64,000 bases of DNA, taken from Flavobacteriales bacterium. GTDB lineage: Bacteria > Bacteroidota > Bacteroidia > UBA10329. A program made the translations under genes and the position numbers. The stretch is taken from positions 1 to 64,000 of the forward strand of contig JAIPBM010000013.1 of the NCBI GenBank assembly GCA_021739695.1, written 5' to 3'. Below the pieces are notes generated by a model. That model saw nothing but the letters and a program-made list of their open reading frames with translations, had not been told where the DNA came from and made no database searches. Of this stretch, positions 34,325-43,348 are shown one piece after another. Position 1 is the first letter of the stretch. Every line of letters begins with the position of its first letter.

Positions 34325-37300
34325 TTACTTGATGACGGAAATCTGTTCTGATAGTTTCACCGAACCGTTTGCAACTGCTCGTAGAAGGTACAGCCCAGGC
34401 TGAAGGCCTTCCATTTGGAGAACTTGGTTCGAAGAGCTTGGTTGGAGTTTGGCCTGATATACCGTTCTTCCTGAAAGGTCGAAAACCTCTACAATACCCA
34501 CTTCATCAAGAGCCATGTTATGCTCAATTACCAATTGTCCATTATTGGGGTTAGGGTATACCATCCAATCACTTGTATTGCCCTCGCTGGTTTTGTTCTT
34601 GGCTTCGTCTGAATGCGGGATCTGCTCGCACTCATTGGTGTAATTCTTAGGTAAGGTATCTACCTTCAGCAGTGCCGCCCTAGCCATATAAACACCCATG
34701 CCATCATCAAGGGGACAACGTATGGCGATCTCGCGTAACTGGGCCGTTGTTTCCTCAGACATGTTGTGCATATCCCCCGCATTATCGTACAGCACAGTGA
34801 GCACGTCCTTCAGTGTTTGTTCTACACTGTTCATGGGTTGTATGTTGACCAAATTGCTCGCGGCTTCCTGTTGTAGGGTGCCACCTTCCGATTGGTTGAA
34901 AGCACCTAATATACGTTGCAACTTGCCAATGTTGCCGTCTATGTTTTCCGAAAGAAAGTTGGACAACGACACATTCTCCGCTGCAACCGAGCTATTACGC
35001 TTCAGATGACCATACAAACCGTATTGGGCTATCCATTGTTGATTGGCCTCTCTTTCGCTCTGTGCAGCAGTGGGTTCAGTAATACTGGTATAGTCGGGCT
35101 GTTCTGTCACTTCCTCAGAGCCATCGGTCTTGAAGTTGGCATGCAGTCCGTTCACCACACATCCGTATTGCCACGAGTTACCTATGACACTCAGAGGGAT
35201 AGGATAACCGCCTAGGTCATATATGTTATTATCATTCGGATAATACACCGAAGGTGCTGCCGTGCGCACATCGAACGAGGTGGTATGGGTGTGTGTACCC
35301 AACACCTGCGTGGTGTACTTGTAGTTGGTCACGTCCCAATAACTTGTGTCTATCCACTCATTATCATGCGGTATGCCTGTTCCGTTGGGCTGTGGGCCCA
35401 CATCGCCCCAGTTTATCATAAAGGCGCGGTGGTTCACCTCAAAGTCGTTGTTGGCCACGGTGGTGTTGGTGGTCTGGTAGCCTTCGAAGAGCATTCCGTT
35501 GCCAATGTGGTGTATGTAGTTGCAATAGAACCCATTGCCGTTGCTGCCCGATGTGGAGCGGATGGCGGTCTCCCACCAGTTGGTGGCACTGGTGGGGTGG
35601 CTTATGTCGTTGTCAACCACAGAACTTTGCACCACGTTCTCCAATCGAATACCAGCACCTTGTTCGCCTTGAGCCTGCTGGTGGGTAATGTTATTATCGA
35701 AAACGTAAATCGAGGCTTTCTGATTGTTGTTGTCGCCAAGCAGGTTTGCCAGGCGGATGCCTGTCGGTGCCTTGTAAATAGTGTTCCCGGAAATGTCCAC
35801 GTAGTTGAGATTGCCTCCGCTTGCTGGAGTTATCTCCTCGTAGGTTATTCCTGTCATGCCTGTTGGGGGTGGGGTGCCCATTCCATCAAAGTTAATGAAG
35901 TTATAGTTGATGTGAGAACGGACCGTATGGTCGTTATCGTAACAAAAAACGGGGTACGGCATCCGAAGGAAGTCATTGTCAATGATGTCGATGGTCTCGC
36001 CACCTGCGCCAGGGCCATAAACGGCATAAACACCACCATTGCCAATATCGCGCAGTATGTTGTGCATTACCTGCACACGGCCCACTGTCCAATCGAATAT
36101 GCCCCAGTTGGCATTGTCAACCGTGTTGGCATTGGCCGCATTGGTATTGCCTACCAGCAACTTGGGCACGCCTACGGCTAACAGGGCCACATCTGTTCTT
36201 TGCCCGGCATGGGGTGCCAGTAGCGTGGTATGCACCGGTGTGCCACCTATGCTGGCAGTTGTCTGGCAAAGGAATTTGGATTTGGCTATGACATAATCGC
36301 CCGTCAATCCACCTACCGAACCCGATGGCATGTGCTTATAGAAATGCGTGTAATTCTTATTGAAGATGGCGGTGTTGATATTATAGAGCGCTCCATACTC
36401 CACATCAACTGCCACTTCCGCATCTTCTATCAGAGAACTGGACTGCACGGAAATACGGCTTCCGGTCTTGGCATCAATGCCCTGCCACATATCGCCACAG
36501 GCGTATAGGTGTGACCCTGACTGGATGAAAAGTTTTGCTCCGCTGTTGATTGTAATGGAAGCATCCGATTCGCAAACCACATCACAGTCCACAAGGTAAT
36601 GGTTACCGCTTGTTAGGGTGATCGGGCCAGTAAGCGCTAGATTTTGACTGTAGTAAGACATACTGCCAGCAGCATAACTTCCTTCCAAGGTGGTCCTGCC
36701 CTCATCCTGTATCGCTACGCAGCATGGTTGCGGCTGTACATCAACAGAAGGCTTTACGGAACATACACCACTACCGGAATAGTTTACATGCTGAGGGTTG
36801 CATTCATAACCCGGCCCGGTGCCTACGCCTAATTGACCCGCATCATTATTCCCCCAGGTATAAAGCGCACCTGAGCTCGTTATAGCCAGATTATGGTCGA
36901 AAGACGATGAGGTCTGCACATCTACAATACCACTGATGGATGGACCGTTTTGCCCGGTGTTGTATGTGCCGCCTGAACAGATGCCCAGTTGACGTTTTAC
37001 ACTGTTTCCGCAGACCCTAAGCGTGCCGTTGGAGTTGAGGATGATGGTATGGTCAATACCAGCGGCCATATCGATGATGGTACCAGATGAGATACTGCTA
37101 CTGGTTGGCACTGTCCTGTCCGTGTAGTCACCAAGACCCAACTGGCCCTTCAGGTTGTCGCCCCACACGTATAGTTTTCCTGCGTTCTGAAGTGCCAGAT
37201 TATGATTGCCTCCTGCCTCGATACGAACAACCCCTGCAAGGGTTGGGCTGATCGGTGTAGGGTTGTTTGAAGCTGTAGGTCCACTGGTACCATTCCCCAT

Positions 37301-37945
37301 CTGGCCATCATAGCCATAGCCCCAGACCTTTACGGTTCCATCGTCTAGCAAGGCCATGGCATGCTGATAGCCTGCAGATATGGCTATGGCGTTAGTTATA
37401 CCGGTTACTTGTGCAGGCGTGTAACGCGTACTTGGCGACATGCTACCTGAACCCAACTGGCCGTTGGAATTGCTCCCCCAGGTATAAATGGTCCCATCTG
37501 CCATAAGTGCCATGGAGAACGCTCCTCCTGCCGAAACGGCTACTGCACAGCCTAAGGAACTGACCTGAGTTGGAGAGCAGACATCTGCTGTACCTGATTG
37601 TGCAGACTGCCCCTGATTGTTGAATCCCCACACCCAAACACTTCCATCATCTTTGAGAGCCAAAGTGTGCCCGGCCCCAGTAGAAGTTGCAACCACATTT
37701 GTTAGAGAAGAAACCGCCACAGGCGGGTCAACGCTAAAACTAGTGGAACCATTTCCCATCTGGCAGGAATTGTTGTTTCCGAATCCAATCAGGCTACCGG
37801 AGGTACAAATGGCGATGGAGTGACTGCCTGATGGTGCAGGCAGAGGCACAGGCAACTCCGAAATACTGGTAAGAAGTGGAATCAGTGATAGTATGAATGC
37901 TTGTTTACATTGAGTCATAAATTTGTTGTTAATTATCATTTTCAT
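34325..37945 (-). CDS. Large RCC1-repeat / beta-helix surface protein with T9SS domain
   Basis: The 1206-aa product starts at 37945 or at an in-frame ATG at 37918; both lead into a signal helix. Residues about 45-390 hold seven or so RCC1 repeats (GHTLALKDDGSVWVWGFNNQGQ, QHAMALLDDGTVKVWGYG). Residues about 440-960 look like a right-handed beta-helix (VDVSGNTIY-type rungs, IHHIGNGMLFEG), then a helical linker and a sorting domain (MVYPNPNNGQLVIEH ... PGLYLLRAV). RCC1 propellers in secreted bacterial proteins are usually adhesive or binding modules. Operonic with the NPSFEE gene. Confidence 0.9.
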   Translation of the reverse strand: MKMIINNKFMTQCKQAFILSLIPLLTSISELPVPLPAPSGSHSIAICTSGSLIGFGNNNSCQMGNGSTSFSVDPPVAVSSLTNVVATSTGAGHTLALKDDGSVWVWGFNNQGQSAQSGTADVCSPTQVSSLGCAVAVSAGGAFSMALMADGTIYTWGSNSNGQLGSGSMSPSTRYTPAQVTGITNAIAISAGYQHAMALLDDGTVKVWGYGYDGQMGNGTSGPTASNNPTPISPTLAGVVRIEAGGNHNLALQNAGKLYVWGDNLKGQLGLGDYTDRTVPTSSSISSGTIIDMAAGIDHTIILNSNGTLRVCGNSVKRQLGICSGGTYNTGQNGPSISGIVDVQTSSSFDHNLAITSSGALYTWGNNDAGQLGVGTGPGYECNPQHVNYSGSGVCSVKPSVDVQPQPCCVAIQDEGRTTLEGSYAAGSMSYYSQNLALTGPITLTSGNHYLVDCDVVCESDASITINSGAKLFIQSGSHLYACGDMWQGIDAKTGSRISVQSSSLIEDAEVAVDVEYGALYNINTAIFNKNYTHFYKHMPSGSVGGLTGDYVIAKSKFLCQTTASIGGTPVHTTLLAPHAGQRTDVALLAVGVPKLLVGNTNAANANTVDNANWGIFDWTVGRVQVMHNILRDIGNGGVYAVYGPGAGGETIDIIDNDFLRMPYPVFCYDNDHTVRSHINYNFINFDGMGTPPPTGMTGITYEEITPASGGNLNYVDISGNTIYKAPTGIRLANLLGDNNNQKASIYVFDNNITHQQAQGEQGAGIRLENVVQSSVVDNDISHPTSATNWWETAIRSTSGSNGNGFYCNYIHHIGNGMLFEGYQTTNTTVANNDFEVNHRAFMINWGDVGPQPNGTGIPHDNEWIDTSYWDVTNYKYTTQVLGTHTHTTSFDVRTAAPSVYYPNDNNIYDLGGYPIPLSVIGNSWQYGCVVNGLHANFKTDGSEEVTEQPDYTSITEPTAAQSEREANQQWIAQYGLYGHLKRNSSVAAENVSLSNFLSENIDGNIGKLQRILGAFNQSEGGTLQQEAASNLVNIQPMNSVEQTLKDVLTVLYDNAGDMHNMSEETTAQLREIAIRCPLDDGMGVYMARAALLKVDTLPKNYTNECEQIPHSDEAKNKTSEGNTSDWMVYPNPNNGQLVIEHNMALDEVGIVEVFDLSGRTVYQAKLQPSSSNQVLQMEGLQPGLYLLRAVANGSVKLSEQISVIK

Positions 37946-38051
37946 GGTGCTCCTGTTTTGAGGTTAGAATCCTTCAAAGGAATCCCAACCACAACACACT
38001 GTCAAACAACATATTTCCATTTCTTGCACCGAAACTCAGGTGCCGTTGAAA

Positions 38052-39575
38052 TCAGGTAACATTGGTCCGCCTCGCCAGACTTTCTCGATATAGATCGGAG
38101 ATACTCGAACCTGTGGCTCTTGATTGGGCCAAGTAAACCACCTCTTCTGCCCCAACAACTTTTGAATTCGCCAAGCCCTGAACTTCACTGGCCAAATCCT
38201 GATACAACCGTTTTCGCTCCAGACCAAATAGTTTATCGTGATTCTTTTTTAGCCATGAATATACGATGGTCTCAAGAGTATAAGATGGATGTTTTTTACC
38301 AAAAAAACGTTTGCTGTTTCTCAGAAAATGGCTGAAATTCATCACTGAATCATCCTCACAAAGCAGTAAAAGCCTAAACAAACGGGCCATCCCTTGGAGG
38401 TCTTGTCTAGATTCCAGCGTTCCCAACCCTCTTATTTGGTTAAACCAAGATAGCGCCTTTCTAGAATTACCGGAAAGCAGAGCCACTATTCCAATGTTGT
38501 AACGTATAGATATGCGAAAGCTTTCAGATACTTGAAGTCCAAAATTTCGTAATCCCTCTTCTATTCGTTCCTCTCGTTCGACCGCTTCCTGAAACCCTCC
38601 AGTGTTCAAGTGATATAAATGATATTGAGTCTCTAGGTAAATAAACTTGAGCACTTTGTCTTTTCGTGTTGAGACGACAACATTTGCGAGTCTCTCAAGA
38701 TATTTCGGGCACTCATTCACGCGACCTAACATGATCAATTTTCCAAGTACATTGGTCAAAATGCTGAGATACATGTGAGGATACATTTGGATTCGTCCTG
38801 GGTTAGCCTCCCACAGTTCCAAGCACTTATGATAGTTCTCTAGGGATCTAAGTGTGTCGTTGCCGCTGCTATAATAACCAGCCAACGTTCGATAAAAACG
38901 CAGCTGAGATGGTAAAGAGTCTGCCAGATGTATGTTCCGAAGATGTTCCGAATTTATTAACTCTTCTTTTCCACGGATTATTGACGGATCATTTGAGTGT
39001 CGGAATTTTTGATTCAGTGCAAACATCCGATCGTTGATAAGCGTGTATTTGATTGAGGTCAATAGCTTATTGGCTGCCGTCTCCAAAAGATACTCGTTCT
39101 CTGTAATTTGTTCACCCTTTAAGGCATCGTCCGAATTTTTAAGGATTTCCCTGAGCAATTCCCTTAAAAGCACCTCAAGGTCAAGCTCCTCAAGGTTCAC
39201 AGCAGATGCTATTCCTGCTTTTACAACATTGAAAGCTTCATCAATCAACCCTAACGATACGAGTAACTTCCCTTCGTGATATATACTCCAAAGATTACCT
39301 CCTGGTTCCCGAGTTTCGCGCAGTAGGCGCACGTGATTTACAAGAGCGTTATAAAGCCTTGATTTGTGCACAGATAGTTGGCTAACAACTGTCATTGAAG
39401 CCATTTCACGATTCAACAGGTCGTTATCGAATCGTTTCATTCGACTAATTATTTCAAAAAGCTTTAGTCGTATTTGTGCAGACCCTCCGGTTTCTCGCGA
39501 GAGATGCTCTTTACAATATCTAAGTTCTCCTTTGTCGAGGGCATGTATAAACTGGTATAGCGTGTCAATTCTCAT
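38052..39575 (-). CDS. Helical-repeat (TPR-like) protein, unknown
   Basis: The start at 39575 (MRIDTLYQFIHALDKGELRY) is preferred; the frame from 39680 adds residues that overlap the divergent gene. The 507-aa product is nearly all alpha-helical with TPR-like pairs (RTLAGYYSSGNDTLRSLENYHKCLELWE, YNIGIVALLSGNSRKALSWFNQIR). No signal peptide, membrane helix or enzyme motif is seen. Proteins of this look in Bacteroidota are often solitary scaffolds or regulators. The divergent small gene at 39665 starts 89 bp away and may share the control region. Confidence 0.75.
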   Translation of the reverse strand: MRIDTLYQFIHALDKGELRYCKEHLSRETGGSAQIRLKLFEIISRMKRFDNDLLNREMASMTVVSQLSVHKSRLYNALVNHVRLLRETREPGGNLWSIYHEGKLLVSLGLIDEAFNVVKAGIASAVNLEELDLEVLLRELLREILKNSDDALKGEQITENEYLLETAANKLLTSIKYTLINDRMFALNQKFRHSNDPSIIRGKEELINSEHLRNIHLADSLPSQLRFYRTLAGYYSSGNDTLRSLENYHKCLELWEANPGRIQMYPHMYLSILTNVLGKLIMLGRVNECPKYLERLANVVVSTRKDKVLKFIYLETQYHLYHLNTGGFQEAVEREERIEEGLRNFGLQVSESFRISIRYNIGIVALLSGNSRKALSWFNQIRGLGTLESRQDLQGMARLFRLLLLCEDDSVMNFSHFLRNSKRFFGKKHPSYTLETIVYSWLKKNHDKLFGLERKRLYQDLASEVQGLANSKVVGAEEVVYLAQSRATGSSISDLYRESLARRTNVT

Positions 39576-39664
39576 GTTACGGTCCTGGAGTTTCACTGCA
39601 AGAAATGAAAAAATGTTGTTTGGTGTTACAGCAACGATTAGAATTTCTTTGACAAAAAAAGAAC

Positions 39665-40096
39665 ATGTCAAATTATACATTCACCAAATCCTCCAGCTAC
39701 GCTCTTAATACCCATTCGGTGTCGTTCACAAATTCTACGATAACCGTTAAACTTTCATCTACCGGTACGACTGTTTTCACGAAGACTTATGGTACTGGGG
39801 TAGCGTTTATGTGTCAGAAAGATAATTTCTGTATCGGAACATTATCTGACAATGGCGTTTTCACAAAAGTCATTGATTTTGATGGGGTCGACCCAGTGTT
39901 GAAGCTAATTAAGAAAACGGACTCCAATCGATTTGTTGGGTCTGATAATGAAACAGATCCAGGGGTACAGAATACGTATAATATCAATAAATGTCCTGTA
40001 CGACTTGTTGATGGCAGCGGAAATACGGTAAAGATCGAGTGTCCTTGTGAGAGTAGCTCAGGCCCTTGCGGAAATAATTGTTACACATACGGATAA
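39665..40096 (+). CDS. Small protein with Cys-rich C-terminus, unknown
   Basis: The 143-aa product is beta-rich (NSTITVKLSSTGTTVFTKTYG) and has no signal peptide. Five Cys fall in the last 40 residues (KCPVRLV ... IECPCESSSGPCGNNCYTYG), as in a small metal-binding or disulfide knob. A hairpin at 40153-40181 follows. It is the first of a run of small uncharacterised proteins. Confidence 0.6.
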   Translation: MSNYTFTKSSSYALNTHSVSFTNSTITVKLSSTGTTVFTKTYGTGVAFMCQKDNFCIGTLSDNGVFTKVIDFDGVDPVLKLIKKTDSNRFVGSDNETDPGVQNTYNINKCPVRLVDGSGNTVKIECPCESSSGPCGNNCYTYG

Positions 40097-40152
40097 TCCG
40101 ACTCAATGAAACCTGTGATTCTCACTGAATACGCTATGCAATTCCTATGACA

Positions 40153-40181
40153 CACCCAACCGAGAGTGTCAGGGTTGGGTG
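40153..40181 (+). terminator. Hairpin after the 39665 gene
   Basis: Perfect 9-bp arms CACCCAACC (40153-40161) and GGTTGGGTG (40173-40181) with an 11-base loop. There is no T-run, so call it a terminator-like hairpin only. Confidence 0.45.
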
Positions 40182-40284
40182 ATGTCCTCATCGAACTCAA
40201 TATTTAGTAAAAACCGCGGTCTCTATACCAAGCTCAATGCAAGTCATGATTAACTCCAGAAATAGTAACTCAACCGAATGATAA

Positions 40285-40500
40285 ATGAAATCATACAGAA
40301 TCAATAAAAGCACCTACTCCAATCCGAACAATAATAATGAGGTTCACTCTGAAAGCTGTGTTCACTACAGTCAGCTGATTTCCTATGAGTCATTAGGAAT
40401 GCACAGCACTTGTCATGGCGCTGTTACCGAAGCAAAAAGAAGGGGGTATGCGAACGCTGATGGATGTATTAAATGTTGTAATGATTGTCATCACGGGTAA
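40285..40500 (+). CDS. Small Cys/His-rich protein
   Basis: The 71-aa product has Cys/His pairs spaced like a zinc knuckle: HSESCVHYS, MHSTCHGAV and a terminal DGCIKCCNDCHHG. No signal peptide. Probably a small zinc protein; function unknown. Overlaps the next doubtful ORF by 16 bp. Confidence 0.6.
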   Translation: MKSYRINKSTYSNPNNNNEVHSESCVHYSQLISYESLGMHSTCHGAVTEAKRRGYANADGCIKCCNDCHHG

Positions 40501-40667
40501 TAATCCTTGTCAAAGGATCATACCCGAATAAAAGTGTTTTTCAACAAATAGAATCCAATTTGGACACATCAAACTCGGAAGATATGGAGCTTGACGGAAA
40601 TACAAATGTATCACTGGCAAGAATCTCGAAAGTCAAGATTGATGCCGTCAAGGCACAGCTTGGTTAG
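40485..40667 (+). CDS. Doubtful small ORF with TTG start
   Basis: A 60-aa frame that would begin at TTG 40485 inside the previous gene. Its composition (IILVKGSYPNKSVF, KVKIDAVKAQL) is protein-like and has no stops, but no ATG is available, so a broken or mis-started gene is possible. Confidence 0.35.
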   Translation: MSSRVIILVKGSYPNKSVFQQIESNLDTSNSEDMELDGNTNVSLARISKVKIDAVKAQLG

Positions 40668-40717
40668 AGCGCTCTTGGTAGGGATTCCCTAAATGATACT
40701 AACAGAAAAAAGAAGAG

Positions 40718-40969
40718 ATGACAATTGTATACACATTGAAAAAAATGAAGGACACGGAAGAACTTCATCTGTTCGAGGCCACGCTGAACACTAACAAAAC
40801 CTGTACTCCGAAAAAGCTATCCATATGCCAAAAAACGGACACGTCAGACAGTGCAGAAAACAAGTTCGCCTGTTACACAGAATCGGCTGCTCGGAAGAAT
40901 TGTGCTGAAATTGGCCGTCAGGTATGTGGAACATGTGTCAGTCATCTGTATGAATCCTATGATAAATAA
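40718..40969 (+). CDS. Small Cys-rich protein, unknown
   Basis: The 83-aa product has six Cys (KTCTPKKLSIC, FACYTES, KNCAEIGRQVCGTC). No signal peptide. The spacing differs from the 40285 protein. Another small probable metal- or redox-linked protein of the same cluster. Confidence 0.55.
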   Translation: MTIVYTLKKMKDTEELHLFEATLNTNKTCTPKKLSICQKTDTSDSAENKFACYTESAARKNCAEIGRQVCGTCVSHLYESYDK

Positions 40970-40985
40970 TTTAGAACGAAAAGCA

Positions 40986-41199
40986 ATGAGTTTTAAGCAA
41001 GGTGAAGTGGTTGTTTTGAAGTCAGGAGGCCCTGACAATGACCATTAATAAGGTAATTGGAGTAGACACTAGTAAAATTGAAAACGTGGCGCATAAGCGG
41101 GCTGGATATTCAGATGGCGATCTGGTATGTCAGTGGTTTACGGGAAACAAGCTCGAATTGGGAGTATTCTTACCCAGCTCGGTTGAGTTGGCCGAGTAA
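40986..41199 (+). pseudogene. Frameshifted DUF2158 (YodC-like) gene
   Basis: From ATG 40986 the reading is MSFKQGEVVVLKSGGP, the usual DUF2158 start, then a stop at 41048. From 41038 in the +1 frame the family's second half follows: MTINKVIG ... GDLVCQWFTGNKLELGVFLPSSVELAE to a stop at 41199. Removing one base near 41034 (CCT-G-ACAATG) would join them as SGGPTMTINK, the normal motif. So the gene is either broken by a 1-bp insertion or hit by a sequencing error. Confidence 0.75.
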
Positions 41200-41223
41200 C
41201 AATAAGCTCTAAAGAAGGAACAA

Positions 41224-41886
41224 ATGGCCAACATTTCCCTAACTGATTTTATTGAGTATGTAACCAAAGTGGGGGGCACCAAATTCACCAAGGTCAAGCA
41301 GATAAAAAGTCGTGAAGACTATCACCCTGCCAAAGACTTTTGGAAACCCTTAAGAGAAGGTATTATCGAGTTTCACATGGCTGATGCCGAGAAGAAAGAA
41401 TTGAGCAAAATCTCAAACTCACTCACAGATTTAAAGAAACTCAATCTCTATCCTGGGCTCATTAAGCAATACCAAAAGTTCTTAGGGCGCAAGAAAATTG
41501 AATGGTTTGAGCCTCCTTCAAAAATATGGAAGTCGAATGGTCTGGAGGTTAAAATTAATCCAGAGATCGGCCTATTCATAAATGACCAACCATACGCCAT
41601 CAAACTCTATTTCAAAGCAGAAAAGATGTCTCAGACAAAAGTCGACCTGATTCTTCTGCTTATGAACGAACAATTGAAGAAACGGGACTATAAGGATGTT
41701 CAATTTGCGGTTTTGGATGTGCCGAATAATAAGCTATTTGCCAAAACTAAACTAGGGAAGGAACATATAGGTCTACTGGAGGGTGAGGCAATGAGTTTTA
41801 TGAGCTTGAAACAATCGCCCAATGACTACCTGTGTCTACTGGAGGGTGAGGCAATGAGTTTTATGAGCGTATGGGACTCAGTATAG
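41224..41886 (+). CDS. Uncharacterised protein with a duplicated C-terminal motif
   Basis: The 220-aa product is soluble, with a central beta region (LEVKINPEIGLFINDQPYAIKLYFKAEKMSQTKVDLILLLMNE, shortened: KINPEIGLFINDQPYAIK). The end repeats LLEGEAMSFMS twice, 21 residues apart, from a perfect 35-bp DNA repeat (41771-41805 and 41834-41868). The second copy lies within ten residues of the stop, so it may be a recent slippage or a 3' end changed by recombination. No family recognised. Confidence 0.65.
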   Translation: MANISLTDFIEYVTKVGGTKFTKVKQIKSREDYHPAKDFWKPLREGIIEFHMADAEKKELSKISNSLTDLKKLNLYPGLIKQYQKFLGRKKIEWFEPPSKIWKSNGLEVKINPEIGLFINDQPYAIKLYFKAEKMSQTKVDLILLLMNEQLKKRDYKDVQFAVLDVPNNKLFAKTKLGKEHIGLLEGEAMSFMSLKQSPNDYLCLLEGEAMSFMSVWDSV

Positions 41887-41907
41887 AAATTAACCAAGTA
41901 AAACATC

Positions 41908-42036
41908 ATGAAAAACAAACCGACACAACCAAAACCACAGAAACCTTCAACCCCTCCCAACCCCAATTGGCCAAGCAAAAAACCTGGTCAGCCATCAGGG
42001 CCTGATAGAGGCAATGCTCCTGTGAAGAAGAAATGA
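41908..42036 (+). CDS. 42-aa Pro/Lys-rich protein
   Basis: ATG at 41908, stop at 42036. The sequence is Lys-, Pro- and Gln-rich with no hydrophobic residues to speak of (MKNKPTQPKPQKPSTPPNPN), so it should be disordered and basic. Two similar small genes occur at 45873 and 46030, which argues that it is real. Confidence 0.5.
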   Translation: MKNKPTQPKPQKPSTPPNPNWPSKKPGQPSGPDRGNAPVKKK

Positions 42037-42074
42037 ACTTTCAGAAATACAAAACCAACTTAATCATTAAGCCG

Positions 42075-42104
42075 GGAAGCCGAAAACGGAATATAGAGTA
42101 GGCA
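42075..42104 (+). promoter_or_regulatory. Shared upstream element, copy 1
   Basis: GGAAGCCGAAAA, six variable bases, then ATAGAGTAGGCA. The same two blocks with the same 6-base gap recur at 46269-46298. This copy ends 19 bp before the start at 42124. It may be a promoter, operator or 5' RNA element. Confidence 0.5.
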
Positions 42105-42123
42105 GTATTTAAAATTCGGGGCT

Positions 42124-42384
42124 ATGACAGTAAATCAATTGAAAGGTGCCATGAAATACTACTTGAAAGGCTACAACGATGAAGGCGTTGTTCTTTCAGA
42201 CAGTACGGTTCACAATACGGTGCTAAGTGAGAATGATGGCATCGGCAATATCAATTCCAAAACCATGTACTTCCATAGCATCAAGCTGTACCTGCACAAA
42301 GGAGGTGAACCACAAAAATCATGGCCTGACAACTGGATGGAATTGAGTGTGGCCGACTTAGCTGATAAACTTCTTGCGTCATGA
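42124..42384 (+). CDS. Small protein of unknown function
   Basis: The 86-aa product has no signal peptide or membrane helix and a mixed composition (NQLKGAMKYYLKGYNDEG ... ELSVADLADKLLAS). It follows the shared upstream element and overlaps the next gene by 4 bp (ATGA), so it starts an operon with the barrel-like protein. Confidence 0.6.
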   Translation: MTVNQLKGAMKYYLKGYNDEGVVLSDSTVHNTVLSENDGIGNINSKTMYFHSIKLYLHKGGEPQKSWPDNWMELSVADLADKLLAS

Positions 42385-43250
42385 GGAGATTAGTCTTCAG
42401 CTGGTTGATGTTCTTGCCTTTGAGCATCTTTGCTCAAGAAAGTATTTCGCTTAGCGTTGGTGGGGTTAGCACAAGCACAAGACAAGGGGCAATTGATTTG
42501 GGTTTAAAGTTATTTGAGTCTTATGAATCAGTACTGAACAAGCCCCAAATAGCTGCTGGCCATAAGTGGTATATGTATGTAAAGCCACAGGCTGAGATTC
42601 GATATGGTAATGATGATATGTTTAATGGCTTTGTTGCTAAAGCAACAGGAATGTTCTTGTTTTTCGATACCACCACGGTCTTTGGTGTTAACGGTGCTTT
42701 AGATCCTACTAAGATGCAGTGGGTCATTCCCTATTCGGTTGGCCTGGAAACCAATAAGGATTTTAGAAACTACAACCTCATAGGTGAAATTGGTTTGATA
42801 CCCTTTTATAAGGCTATAGCGGGTTCGAGAGGCGTTACTAATAAAACTTTGCTTAAGCTCAGTAACCAGACCAATTTCGGAATCTACTTTCAAGGAGGAA
42901 ACAAGGTGGGGGGCTTAGGAACGGCCGATACTCTTGCGAACCAGACGGCCGGTGATGCATCTCAGACAGCTGAATCCATTGGCAATGGAATTGCACGGCT
43001 AAAGCTTATGGCAAACCTTAACCCCGTTCTCTTAAAACCGATCCAAGGAGACTTCAATATTCATTTGAGGCTTCAAGCCATTTATTGGTACGACCTAATC
43101 AACTCAGCCCATTACTATAGGGTAGAAGCTAAATTGGGAATTCAGGTCCTTAAGAATATCGCCTTCGAATTCGGATATGAAAAAGGTTCTGGCGCTCCCA
43201 ACTTCAATACTGGAGACCAGTTTGGCGGAAACTTGAAAGTGAAATTATGA
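42381..43250 (+). CDS. Secreted beta-barrel-like outer-membrane protein
   Basis: The 289-aa product has a signal peptide (ending SIFAQ), then alternating strands with aromatic girdle residues (WYMYVKPQAEIRYGN, MFLFFDTTTVFGVNG, FNIHLRLQAIYWYDLINS) and a last strand GGNLKVKL ending in Leu. It fits a small outer-membrane barrel. Placed among cytoplasmic small proteins, its role is unclear. Confidence 0.7.
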   Translation: MRRLVFSWLMFLPLSIFAQESISLSVGGVSTSTRQGAIDLGLKLFESYESVLNKPQIAAGHKWYMYVKPQAEIRYGNDDMFNGFVAKATGMFLFFDTTTVFGVNGALDPTKMQWVIPYSVGLETNKDFRNYNLIGEIGLIPFYKAIAGSRGVTNKTLLKLSNQTNFGIYFQGGNKVGGLGTADTLANQTAGDASQTAESIGNGIARLKLMANLNPVLLKPIQGDFNIHLRLQAIYWYDLINSAHYYRVEAKLGIQVLKNIAFEFGYEKGSGAPNFNTGDQFGGNLKVKL

Positions 43251-43348
43251 GATTGACAGAAAGATAGATTTTACTGGAGATGTCACACTTGTTTATAGCT
43301 GAGCCATTGACGCCTAACATAATTACCTAAACCCCAAACTCAACCCCC

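Noticed and set aside
35285-36181. 298-aa plus-strand frame
   Set aside because: It is antisense to the RCC1/beta-helix gene, has no start context or motif, and the minus-strand protein clearly explains the DNA.
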